A stretch of 64,000 nucleotides of DNA from Alphaproteobacteria bacterium (lineage in GTDB: Bacteria > Pseudomonadota > Alphaproteobacteria > Micropepsales > Micropepsaceae), in contig JAGWNK010000001.1 in NCBI GenBank assembly GCA_028871345.1, positions 211,805 through 275,804 of the forward strand. The letters are read 5' to 3'. A program made the translations under genes and the position numbers. A model generated the notes under the pieces. The model did no database searches, was not told the origin of the DNA, and worked only from the letters and a program-made list of their open reading frames with translations. Below are positions 22,905 to 31,614 of this stretch, piece after piece (within the stretch, counting starts at the first letter, position 1; every line of letters starts with the position of its first letter).

Positions 22905-24338
22905 TCACGTCTTCTCCGTCGGGGCGGGGCTTGCCAGCAAGGAGTTGCGCACACCGTAGGCGAGATAGGCGAGCAGACCGATGCCGTTCCACAGGACGAA
23001 CCAGATCTGGGTTACCCGCGGCAGGCCGTTGAGGAACAAGTAGCCGCAACCGACGATGCAAAGCGGTGCGGTCAGCCATGCCATGGGGACTTGGAAGAGC
23101 CCCCGCGCTGGAAAAGGTCGCATCCGCAATACAAGGACGCAGGTCGCGACCGCGATGAACGCGCACAGCGTGCCGGCGTTGGCAAGCAGCGCAATCTCGT
23201 CGAGTTTCAGCGTCGAAGCCAGGAGCGCCACGACCGTGCCCGTGAGGACGGTCACCAAGGCAGGTGTTCCCCGCACCGGATCGACGAGGGAAAGCGCCCG
23301 CGGCAACAATCCATCACGCGCCATCACGAAGAAGATGCGGCTCTGGCCATACATCAATACGAGGATCACGCTGGGCAACGCCACAATCGCGGCGGCCGAC
23401 ACGAGCTGGGCGGCAATCGGCTGATGCAGTGCTTGCAGCACGAAGGCCAGGGGCGCGCCTGACTTCGAAAAGGCGCTGTAGTAGGACGCTCCCAGGGCCG
23501 TCACCGCCACGAGCATGTAGATCGTCGTGGATAGCGCCATCGAACCGATAATGCCGATCTTGAGGTCGTGTTGGGGATCCTTGGTCTCTTCGGCAGCCGT
23601 TGACACTGCGTCGAAACCGTAGAAGGCGAAGAAGATCAGCGCCGCCGCGGCCAATACGCCCCGCTTGACGCCGTCGGCATCGACATGGGCGCCAACCCCG
23701 TAAGGCAGGAAAGGATGGAAGTTCTCCGCGTGAAACTCGCGCAGCGCCAGAGTCACGAACAACGACAGCGCCAGGAGCTTGATGGCGACCAGGACCATGG
23801 TGACGCGTGCGCTCTCCCGCGTGCCGGCGAGAAGAAGCCCCATGATCGCTGCCGTGATCAGGACCGCCGGCAGGTCGATCACGCCGCCGCCCATGGCACC
23901 GTGCACTAATGCCTCGGGGAACGGCCAACCGGCCGCATGGATGAAACCGGAGACGTAGCCCGACCAACCGACAGCGACGGCGGCGGCCGCCACCGTATAC
24001 TCGAGGATCAGGCTCCAACCCACGATCCAAGCCAGGAGTTCGCCCAGCACGGCATACGTATAAGTGTAGGCGCTGCCTGCCGTGGGAATGGTCGTCGCCA
24101 TTTCGGCGTAGCAGAACGCTGCACAGGTGCAAACCACTCCGCACCATATGAACGACAGGATGACGCCTGGTCCGGCGAGCCCTGCACCAATGCCGGTGAG
24201 CGTGTAGATGCCCGTCCCGACAATCGCACCCACTCCCATGGCAACGAGATGCCACCAGCGCAGGCTTGGCACGAGATGACGGCTCGCATCCCTGTTGTCC
24301 TGCGGACCGTGCGTTTTGCATCTGCTCCAAAAAGCCAT
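22905..24338 (-). CDS. APC-superfamily amino acid permease
   Basis: A 477-residue transporter with 12 or more predicted membrane helices. The first helix carries the APC signature GVGAIVGTGIYTLTG (about 36-50), and ETKDPQHDLK (about 246-255) follows TM6 as in the cationic amino acid transporter/YfnA group. In this cluster it most likely brings in hydroxyproline or a hydroxyproline peptide product. It faces the D-hydroxyproline oxidoreductase tail to tail. An operator candidate lies 59 bp upstream of its start, so it belongs to the same regulon. Confidence 0.9.
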   Translation of the reverse strand: MAFWSRCKTHGPQDNRDASRHLVPSLRWWHLVAMGVGAIVGTGIYTLTGIGAGLAGPGVILSFIWCGVVCTCAAFCYAEMATTIPTAGSAYTYTYAVLGELLAWIVGWSLILEYTVAAAAVAVGWSGYVSGFIHAAGWPFPEALVHGAMGGGVIDLPAVLITAAIMGLLLAGTRESARVTMVLVAIKLLALSLFVTLALREFHAENFHPFLPYGVGAHVDADGVKRGVLAAAALIFFAFYGFDAVSTAAEETKDPQHDLKIGIIGSMALSTTIYMLVAVTALGASYYSAFSKSGAPLAFVLQALHQPIAAQLVSAAAIVALPSVILVLMYGQSRIFFVMARDGLLPRALSLVDPVRGTPALVTVLTGTVVALLASTLKLDEIALLANAGTLCAFIAVATCVLVLRMRPFPARGLFQVPMAWLTAPLCIVGCGYLFLNGLPRVTQIWFVLWNGIGLLAYLAYGVRNSLLASPAPTEKT

Positions 24339-24397
24339 TGCCTACCTCTCTGTACGCCGGTCATTCGGAAGACCAAGACGCACGCTCTACAATATCG

Positions 24398-24408
24398 TAT
24401 ACAGTAGA
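24398..24408. promoter_or_regulatory. GntR operator candidate D (TATACAGTAGA)
   Basis: One mismatch from the motif, 59 bp before the permease start. The 12-bp stretch 24394-24405 is identical (other strand) to the flank of site A before GH127. Confidence 0.65.
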
Positions 24409-24453
24409 CGAACAAGGTACCGCTAGCGAGCGACTTGTCGGTTCGGCGCATGA

Positions 24454-24696
24454 AGTCTCCGAACCGGGCATCCAGCTGGGGTTCGACGATGGAGTACGCA
24501 GCCACTCTACTCTCCGGAAGCTCCCGGCGGCCGCTACTGCAAGGGCGACATCTTCTTCGACGTCGTCGAGAGCGAGGACCGGCGTTCCATCCTGCGGAGT
24601 TGGTCCGAGGTTCCCGCAGACTTGGACAACGAGCAGCATTTCGTGCGCGCACGATCGAATTTCGTTGAAGAATCGGCTGATATGGAATTTATGTAG
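24454..24696 (+). pseudogene. Fragment of an unidentified gene (3' end only)
   Basis: The frame open from 24454 to TAG 24694 becomes strongly coding-like after about 24505: YSPEAPGGRYCKGDIFFDVV, then an acidic Glu/Asp-rich stretch ending SADMEFM. Codons have the high-GC third positions of the neighbours. There is no ATG, GTG or TTG start in frame, so this is probably the remaining C-terminal end of a deleted gene. It fills most of the 362-bp gap between the permease and the GH15-like gene. Family not recognised. Confidence 0.45.
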
Positions 24697-24700
24697 TCGC

Positions 24701-26695
24701 ATGAACGGGTTAACTCATCAGTTCGATACAGCGCAATCGAGACGACCGGGCCGTCGGGAAAGCCCTGCCGGCCGCCCCTTCAAGTCTATTCTGGTCAGCT
24801 GGATCCTTGTGGTGGCTGGCCTTTGTCTGCTGTCGCAGGAGGCTGATGCCGCGGCGTTCGTGACCGGCAATGGGTTCGGCTTCGCGGTCGTCACACCGTC
24901 CGACGGGGCGCTGACGAAGTTTTATGCCCACCCCTACAGCTTCGTGCGACCAGACCCTCAAAAGCCGCTCAGCGAGGGCGTCGCGACCGTCAATTTCATC
25001 AAAAGTCTTCGTTGGACGACGCTGGTGGCGCCGCAATCGCTCGCCTATATGGCGGAGAGCCACGTCATCCAAGTCCGAAGCGCGTCCGGTGAAGGCCTGT
25101 ACTTCATGCCCTTCGGCTGGAATCGAAACGCACTCATCGTGGCTTGGCGACCAGCGCCGGCGATGCACCACGGCGCCTGGAAGGTCGCGTGGGCTTTCCC
25201 GATCACTTCCCATATTTACCTGCGCGGCGCCAATTCCGGTACGCGCCTTGTCAAATTCGAAGGCATCGAGGAGAAGCTTCTGCTTATCCCCTTGGATCGC
25301 ACCGGCCGGACGTCTACCAAGGGACTTCTGACAGGCGCGCGCGCCTGGGCGTTGGTTCCGCTCGAACCCGGCGACGATCCCCGACGCGTTGCGCAGGACT
25401 TCCGGCACTGGCGAAAGGGCCTGTCCGCACGCGCGCTGGCCGACCGGGAGTTGGCCGAATTCGAGCGCTGGCGGGTGGCGCCAACCGTGCACTTCTTGAG
25501 CGAGGAAGAACGTCGTCTGTGGCGGCAGAGTGAATCCATCCTGCGAATGTCCCAGAACCGGGAACCCAACCGAGCTGGGCGATATGGCAACGGCTTCATC
25601 GTCGCCAGCTTGCCGGACAGTTTGTGGTTCACGCCCTGGGTGCGCGACATGGCCTACGCAACGGCGGCGCTGACGCACATGGGGCACACGCCCGAAGCCA
25701 GAGCTGCGCTGCTTGCCTACTTCAACGCGCGTCCCACGGGCGTCATGAGGAACGACGTCGGGGGAATGGATTACCAAGTCTCGGTCGCGCGATATTTCGG
25801 GGACGGCGCTGAAGAACCGTACTTCACGATGGAGGGAAGCACCAATATCGAGTTCGATGATTGGGGCCTCGTATTATGGGTGCTGGGAGAATATCTGCGG
25901 CAGGTCGATGATACGGCGCTCTTGCGCGAACAAACCTATCGCGGCTCACTGTATGAGGCCGCAAGAGATTACGTCGCAAAGCCGCTTATCGCCAATCTGG
26001 AGCCGCACAGCGGCGGACTGATCGTAGCTGCGGACACTTCGATCTGGGAGGAACGGCAGAAGGACAAGAAGCACTTCGCCTTCACCACCGCAGCTGCGAT
26101 TGCCGGTCTTCGGGCATTCGCCGATATCGCACACCGAGCAGGCGACGAGACCACGAGGGCCGAGATTCTCGAAAAATTGCGGCTGCTCGAAATTGGCTTC
26201 TCATCGGCCTTCGTGCGGGGCAGCACGCTGCATGGAACGCTGGAGAACGGACCCAAGAACGATATCGATGGAGCACTGCTGGCAGCGATCGACCTCGGTG
26301 TCGTGGACGATCCGGCGCTGCTGCGCTCCACCGTCGAGCGAATGGCTCTTCTGAAGGTGGCTTCCGGCGGCTACCGGCGCGTGCGCAGCACTCTGACGGA
26401 CCCGCAGATCTTCGAGTACTGGTACGAGCGCCAGGAATTTGTCTTCGTCGATCTTCACTTGGCCGAGGTCTACAGGCGCCTCGGCCGCCATGAAGAAGCA
26501 GACGCACTGCTTGGCCGCATTGTCACGAAAGCCGCAGCCGATCACTACGTCGTGCCGGAGATGTACGTTGCCGAGGATTGCCCGCTGTTTCACGGCGCCT
26601 TAGGCGATCCCACCGGGGCCATCCCGATGGTTGGCTATGGCGCGGGCGCCTACATCGACCACGTCCTGCAGCGTGCGCGTTTGAGCCCGCCCTGA
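24701..26695 (+). CDS. GH15-like (alpha/alpha)6-barrel glycosidase, exported
   Basis: A 664-residue protein. The ATG at 24701 gives a long basic leader followed by a hydrophobic segment (ILVVAGLCLLSQEADAAA, about 30-48), likely a signal peptide. An N-terminal beta-sandwich (about 50-240) precedes the helical barrel (about 265-660). The barrel shows GH15-style motifs: WFTPWVRDMAYATAAL, and SIWEERQKDKKHFAFTT with a candidate catalytic Glu. Such enzymes hydrolyse alpha-glucosidic bonds (glucoamylase, trehalase, dextranase), but this branch is uncharacterised. It heads a unit with the sugar symporter (42-bp gap) and LacI regulator. Confidence 0.75.
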   Translation: MNGLTHQFDTAQSRRPGRRESPAGRPFKSILVSWILVVAGLCLLSQEADAAAFVTGNGFGFAVVTPSDGALTKFYAHPYSFVRPDPQKPLSEGVATVNFIKSLRWTTLVAPQSLAYMAESHVIQVRSASGEGLYFMPFGWNRNALIVAWRPAPAMHHGAWKVAWAFPITSHIYLRGANSGTRLVKFEGIEEKLLLIPLDRTGRTSTKGLLTGARAWALVPLEPGDDPRRVAQDFRHWRKGLSARALADRELAEFERWRVAPTVHFLSEEERRLWRQSESILRMSQNREPNRAGRYGNGFIVASLPDSLWFTPWVRDMAYATAALTHMGHTPEARAALLAYFNARPTGVMRNDVGGMDYQVSVARYFGDGAEEPYFTMEGSTNIEFDDWGLVLWVLGEYLRQVDDTALLREQTYRGSLYEAARDYVAKPLIANLEPHSGGLIVAADTSIWEERQKDKKHFAFTTAAAIAGLRAFADIAHRAGDETTRAEILEKLRLLEIGFSSAFVRGSTLHGTLENGPKNDIDGALLAAIDLGVVDDPALLRSTVERMALLKVASGGYRRVRSTLTDPQIFEYWYERQEFVFVDLHLAEVYRRLGRHEEADALLGRIVTKAAADHYVVPEMYVAEDCPLFHGALGDPTGAIPMVGYGAGAYIDHVLQRARLSPP

Positions 26696-26737
26696 ATCAC
26701 GATAAAACCTCGGGTCTGCAATCCCCGGAGTGTTCGA

Positions 26738-28291
26738 GTGCTGCGCAATCTGGACAGCGGCGTTCTAGCCGGATACCTCGCTGCGCTGCTAGCCCTCGGC
26801 TTCGTCTTGTCGCGCCGCAAAGCCTCGGTGAGCGAATACTTTCTGGCATCGCGCCATGCGTCATGGCCGGCGGTCGGCCTTGCACTGGTCGGCTCGAACA
26901 TTTCCCCCGGTGTCCTGATCGGCATCACGGGAGCGGCGTACGCCTTCGGAATTTCCGTCTATGACTACGATTGGACGGCGACAGTCATCCTCGTCGTCTT
27001 TGCACTGTTCTTCCTGCCAGCCGTCCTCGCCGCTCGCGTGTACACAATGCCGGAGTTTCTCGAGCGTCGCTACGACCGGCGTGTCAGGATCTGGTTCTCG
27101 TCATTGACGCTGTTCCTCTACGTGTTCCTCGACGCCGCGGGATCGCTCTATTGCGGAACGCTGGTGCTCAAATTCATCGTTCCTGGATTGAGCTTCGGAG
27201 CTGCCGTGGCTGTGCTCGCCGTGCTGTCGGTTCTGTACTCGGTCACGGGAGGCCTGCGTTCGGTCCTTTATACGCAAGCCGTGCAGGCGGTTGTCGTTCT
27301 AGTATCAGCGTTGCTGCTGGCCGGGTTTGCGTTTGTGGCGGCGGGAGGATGGCAGCCCGTAATGCACGCTGCGCCTGTCGAGTACATGAGCCTCATTCGG
27401 CCGGCGAGCGACCCCTACATGCCGTGGACCGGGCTTGCGTTCGGACTACCTATCCTCGGTTTCTATTACTGGTGCACCAATCAGGTCATCGTCCAGCGCA
27501 TGCTGGCGGCGCGCTCGATCGAGGACAGGCAGAAAGGCGCGCTTCTTGCCGGCCTCCTGAAGCTTCTGACCCTGTTCGTCATCGTCCTGCCGGGTGTTGC
27601 GGGTCACGTGCTTTATCCCAGGCTCCTTCACGGCGACGAAATATACTTGCGGCTCGCATTTGGTCTGATGCCGCCGGGTCTGCTCGGACTTCTACTTGCC
27701 GCCTTCCTTGGCGCGCTCATGGCGCAGCTTTCTGCGAGCTACAACAGCGCGGCAACCCTTGTCGTAATCGATTTCGTGCGCCGACTGCGACCCGATGCAA
27801 GCGACCAGGCAGTTGTCCGCTGGGGTCGCGTCGCGACTATCCTCTGCATGGTGGTATCCGCGGCTTGGGCGCCGCAGATCGTGCGCTTTCCGTCGCTCTG
27901 GCAATATTTCCAGGCGGTGCTGGCCTACACGACACCGCCCGTAGTCGTTCTCTTTCTGGCTGGTCTCCTGTGGCCAAGGGCAAACGCCCTCGGCGCCATT
28001 CTCGCCGTCGCGATTGGAACAGGTTTGGGCCTGAGCCTATTTACCCTCTCCGTCCTGGGCCTGCTCAATCTGCAGTTCCTGAACGCGGCGGTTGTTGTGT
28101 TCTGTGCCTCGTTCATTGCGTTGATGATCGGGAGCCTGTGGGGTCCACACGTCGCGCCGCCCGCATCGCACGAATACGAATACTCGCTTGGGACCGCGCT
28201 CCGGCAGTCCCGCAGCGGAGGACCAAGCGTCAGGATTTGGGCCGCTGCACTGGTCGCCCTGACGGCAGGAATCGTCATCTGGTTTCGCTGA
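26738..28291 (+). CDS. Sodium/sugar symporter (SSS/SGLT family)
   Basis: A 517-residue transporter with about 13-14 membrane helices. It starts at GTG 26738 with GGAG 7-8 bp before. SSS features: RRKASVSEYFLASRHASW before TM2, the sodium-site region GLALVGSNISPGVLIG, and the YNSAATLVVIDFVRRLRP segment around TM8-9. SGLT-type members couple sugar uptake to sodium. Placed between a glycosidase and a LacI regulator, it probably imports the monosaccharide released by this locus. Confidence 0.92.
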   Translation: MLRNLDSGVLAGYLAALLALGFVLSRRKASVSEYFLASRHASWPAVGLALVGSNISPGVLIGITGAAYAFGISVYDYDWTATVILVVFALFFLPAVLAARVYTMPEFLERRYDRRVRIWFSSLTLFLYVFLDAAGSLYCGTLVLKFIVPGLSFGAAVAVLAVLSVLYSVTGGLRSVLYTQAVQAVVVLVSALLLAGFAFVAAGGWQPVMHAAPVEYMSLIRPASDPYMPWTGLAFGLPILGFYYWCTNQVIVQRMLAARSIEDRQKGALLAGLLKLLTLFVIVLPGVAGHVLYPRLLHGDEIYLRLAFGLMPPGLLGLLLAAFLGALMAQLSASYNSAATLVVIDFVRRLRPDASDQAVVRWGRVATILCMVVSAAWAPQIVRFPSLWQYFQAVLAYTTPPVVVLFLAGLLWPRANALGAILAVAIGTGLGLSLFTLSVLGLLNLQFLNAAVVVFCASFIALMIGSLWGPHVAPPASHEYEYSLGTALRQSRSGGPSVRIWAAALVALTAGIVIWFR

Positions 28292-28377
28292 GAGCCTGCG
28301 TCGTCAAGCCAATTTCACCTCCCCGGAAATGATGCATAATCCGCGCGGGCGGTGCCCGATGCGGCGACGGTGGTGGG

Positions 28378-29424
28378 ATGGCGACGATCAAGGACGTAGC
28401 GAAGCTGGCAGGCGTCGGCGTGGGAACCGCCTCGCGCGCAATTGCCGGCAGCGGGCCGGTGTCGGCCGAGGCCGCTAGCCGCGTTCGCAAGGCGGTCGAA
28501 GAACTGAATTTCCGCCCGTCGCACGCCGCCAGAGTTCTGCAAAAAGGTCAGTCACAGACCATCGGCGTGTTTGTGCCGTTGATCCAGGGCTCGTTCTACA
28601 CACCCATTCTGCACGCCATCTACTCCGCGCTGCGGGCGGCAGGTCGCCATATGGTGGTGGATTTCGGCCAGACGCTGGAAAGCGAGCGGCAGGACGCGCT
28701 CGATGGCGCGGAATTCCTTGTCGATCGAGGCTGTGATGGGCTCATCATCGTGGGAACGCGGCTGCGTACAAAAGACGTGGAAACACTGATGGCGCTGCAA
28801 CCCAAGACCGTGCTGCTCAACAGAAGCGTGCCGGCCTACGCCGACCAGTGCTTTAATCCCGATCACAAGGCTGCCGGTGCTGTCGCCGCGCGCACATTGT
28901 GGGAAGCAGGGCACCGTCAATTGGCGGTCATCGAGGGACCCGAGTTTTCGACCGACAACCTGCTTCGCATGCGCGGCTTCTACGGCGAGCTGGCAGCGAA
29001 CGGTGTCGATGTAGAGGCCATTCCACGCGTCAGTGGTGATTTCTCGCCCGGAAGCGGCGCAGCCGGCATCAAGGTTCTGCTGGAGGGCGGCAGGAAGTTC
29101 ACCGCCCTCTTCTGCGCGAACGACGAGTCCGCGCTGGGCGCCTTGGCTTACCTGCAGCAGGTCGGCGTATCAGTGCCGGGTGATCTGTCGGTGATGGGAT
29201 ATGACGGCATCGACCTGGCCGCGTTCACCGTGCCGCCGCTAACGACCGTGATGATCCCGTGGAAGAACATCGTCACCAACGCGCTCCATCACCTTTTGAA
29301 CCTTTGCTACAACACGGATTATCCGGTGGCGCGCAAACTAGCCCCCGAAGTTCTGTGGCGTGGATCGGTGATCCGACTCAACGATAAGGCTGAACGGGCT
29401 CGCTCACCTCGACGCTCGTCTTGA
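28378..29424 (+). CDS. LacI-family transcriptional regulator
   Basis: A 348-residue regulator with the LacI helix-turn-helix (ATIKDVAKLAGVGVGTASRA, about 2-25), hinge (about 50-60) and a periplasmic-binding-protein-like effector domain (about 60-335). LacI proteins bind CG-centred palindromes. The two GGAAACGTTTCC sites at 35947-35960 and 42199-42210 fit this type and are its likely targets. No copy of the site is seen before its own gene. Its last 47 bp overlap the 3' end of the convergent GH3 gene. Confidence 0.93.
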   Translation: MATIKDVAKLAGVGVGTASRAIAGSGPVSAEAASRVRKAVEELNFRPSHAARVLQKGQSQTIGVFVPLIQGSFYTPILHAIYSALRAAGRHMVVDFGQTLESERQDALDGAEFLVDRGCDGLIIVGTRLRTKDVETLMALQPKTVLLNRSVPAYADQCFNPDHKAAGAVAARTLWEAGHRQLAVIEGPEFSTDNLLRMRGFYGELAANGVDVEAIPRVSGDFSPGSGAAGIKVLLEGGRKFTALFCANDESALGALAYLQQVGVSVPGDLSVMGYDGIDLAAFTVPPLTTVMIPWKNIVTNALHHLLNLCYNTDYPVARKLAPEVLWRGSVIRLNDKAERARSPRRSS

Positions 29425-31582
29425 TCTCTGCCGATGAGGAGCCCAGCGACACGACGAACGGGCCATCCGTCACCACCCAACGCCGCCCGGCACTGTCGTA
29501 GGTAGACAGCAGGCGCGGGTCAACGGTCATGGACACCGACGTGGAAGCACCCGGCTGCAAGTCCACCTTCGACCAGCCGGCAAGCCGCCGCGGCGCTTCC
29601 CACCCGCCGTCGCGCGGCCCCACATAGATCTGCGCCACGTCCTTGCCGGCTCTCTCGCCCGTGTTCGTGACCGTGAACCGCACCGTCAGCCGGCCATCAA
29701 CCACACTGGCCTGAAGGTCGCTGTAGCCAAAGCGCGTGTAGGAAAGGCCATAGCCGAATGGAAAGAGGGGTTTCAGGCCGTTCTTGTCGAACCATTTGTA
29801 GCCCACTGCCGCGCCTTCATCGTAGTTCACCGTGAACGCTGTCCCGGTAGGCAGGTCCACACCGTCGAGCTTGGGGCGCGGCAACTCATCAAGGCTTGCC
29901 GGGAATGTCGCCGGCAGGCGTCCGGAGGCATCCACCTCGCCAAACAGCACGCGTGCGATGGCTTCGCCGCCGCGGCTGCCTGGATTCCAGGCCTCCAGGA
30001 CACCGGCAACCTGGGGGAGCCAGGGCATGAAGACGGGGCCGCCGGTTTCGAGCACCACGATGGTGTTGGGATTGGCCGCCGCAATCGTCCGAATGAGGTC
30101 GTCCTGGCCGTCGGCCAACGTGAGCGGAACGTCCGTGTCTTCAGATGCCCATTGCGTTGCGAACACAATCACCACATCCGAACGCGCGGCCTCGCTGGCC
30201 GCGGCGGCCGGATCGCTGCCATCCATGTAGCGGACCGGCGTCTGCGGCACGCGGGCCATGATGGCACCCATCGGCGCGGAAGGCAGATACACGACCGGCC
30301 CGGGGAAACCCTTCGGGCCCAGGCCGGGCACGACGTCGCCACCCACTGGGAACACTGTCGACGAGCCGCCACCGGAGATCACGCCTCGGTCGGCATGCCC
30401 GCCCACGATGAGGATGCGCTCGGCGGTGTGTGCCAGAGGAAGAACGCCGCGGTCGTTCTTCAACAGAACGATCGCTTCCTCCTCCGCCGCTTGTGCGACT
30501 TTGGCATCCGCCGCGAAATCGATCGTGGCGTCCGCGATGGGATGATCGACCAGACCGACAGCAAACTCGGAGCGCAGGATGCGGTGGACCATGTCGTCCA
30601 GGCGCGCCTGGGGCACGCGACCGCTCTTGACAGCCGCTTTCAAGGGCGCACCGAACCAGGGTTGCGTGTCGAAAACACCAGCAGATTGCTGGTCGAGGCC
30701 GGCCAGCGCCGCGCGTTGGGTCGAGTAGACCGCGCCCCAATCGCTCATCACATAGCCGGGGTAGGCCCAGTCGCCCTTGAGCACCTGATTGAGCAGGTAG
30801 TCGTTCTCGCAGGCGTAGACCGATTTCACCCTATTATAGGAGCACATCACCGAACCTGGTCGGCCCTTTTCTATGGCCAATTCGAAGGCGAGAAAATCCG
30901 ACATGCGCGCTTGGTCGTCAGCGATTTCCGCCGAATAGACATGCCTGCCGGTTTCCTGGTCGTTGAGAGCCCAATGCTTCACGGTCGAGATGACATGTTC
31001 GGACTGGATGCCCGCCACGGCGGCACCCACCATCGTCCCGGCCAGCAACGGGTCTTCGCCCGCGTACTCGAAATTGCGGCCATTGCGCGGATCACGCTGC
31101 AAGTCGACACCGCCAGCCAACAAGACATTGAAGCCCGAAGCATGTGCCTCGGAACCGATCATGGCGCCGCCGCGACGAGCCAAGTCCGGATTCCACGTGG
31201 CGGCGATGGCAATTCCCGAAGGCAAGGCAGTGCGCTCTCGGTAGGCGTCGGCGGATTCCCGTTGCGTTGCGACACCCATGCCCGCATCCGTAATCCACTG
31301 CGGTGGAATGCCGAGGCGTGGGATACCCGGCACGTAGCCTGCCGAGCCCATCCGCGCCTCCGGCGGCGGTGTATAGCCGCTGTCGGGCTTCATCGAGCCG
31401 AAATAACCGAATACCAACCTCAACTTCTCGTCCTGTGTCATGGCTTTGAGAACGAGATCAGCGCGCGCGTCAGGACTCAGCGCCGCATTGTCCCACGGAT
31501 GCGATGCGGCTGGGCGGGCCGCGGCGGCATGGGCCAACATGGCGACACAGCATACGAACGCAACAACTCGCGTCTTGAGCAT
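29378..31582 (-). CDS. Glycoside hydrolase family 3 (beta-glucosidase/beta-xylosidase type), exported
   Basis: A 734-residue GH3 enzyme. ATG 31582 yields a good signal peptide (MLKTRVVAFVCCVAMLAHAA); the longer frame from 31624 would overlap the GH30 stop and hide it. The TIM barrel carries nucleophile Asp281 in YVMSDWGAV. The alpha/beta sandwich domain follows (about 380-580), and the C-terminus is a fibronectin-III-like domain. It is last in the TonB receptor-GH30-GH3 operon. The 3' end runs 47 bp into the LacI gene on the other strand. Likely removes terminal beta-linked glucose or xylose from fragments. Confidence 0.93.
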   Translation of the reverse strand: MLKTRVVAFVCCVAMLAHAAAARPAASHPWDNAALSPDARADLVLKAMTQDEKLRLVFGYFGSMKPDSGYTPPPEARMGSAGYVPGIPRLGIPPQWITDAGMGVATQRESADAYRERTALPSGIAIAATWNPDLARRGGAMIGSEAHASGFNVLLAGGVDLQRDPRNGRNFEYAGEDPLLAGTMVGAAVAGIQSEHVISTVKHWALNDQETGRHVYSAEIADDQARMSDFLAFELAIEKGRPGSVMCSYNRVKSVYACENDYLLNQVLKGDWAYPGYVMSDWGAVYSTQRAALAGLDQQSAGVFDTQPWFGAPLKAAVKSGRVPQARLDDMVHRILRSEFAVGLVDHPIADATIDFAADAKVAQAAEEEAIVLLKNDRGVLPLAHTAERILIVGGHADRGVISGGGSSTVFPVGGDVVPGLGPKGFPGPVVYLPSAPMGAIMARVPQTPVRYMDGSDPAAAASEAARSDVVIVFATQWASEDTDVPLTLADGQDDLIRTIAAANPNTIVVLETGGPVFMPWLPQVAGVLEAWNPGSRGGEAIARVLFGEVDASGRLPATFPASLDELPRPKLDGVDLPTGTAFTVNYDEGAAVGYKWFDKNGLKPLFPFGYGLSYTRFGYSDLQASVVDGRLTVRFTVTNTGERAGKDVAQIYVGPRDGGWEAPRRLAGWSKVDLQPGASTSVSMTVDPRLLSTYDSAGRRWVVTDGPFVVSLGSSSAEIKTSVEVSEPVQPYR

Positions 31583-31614
31583 ACGATTTCCAATTCTGAT
31601 CGAACTCTTCACGT

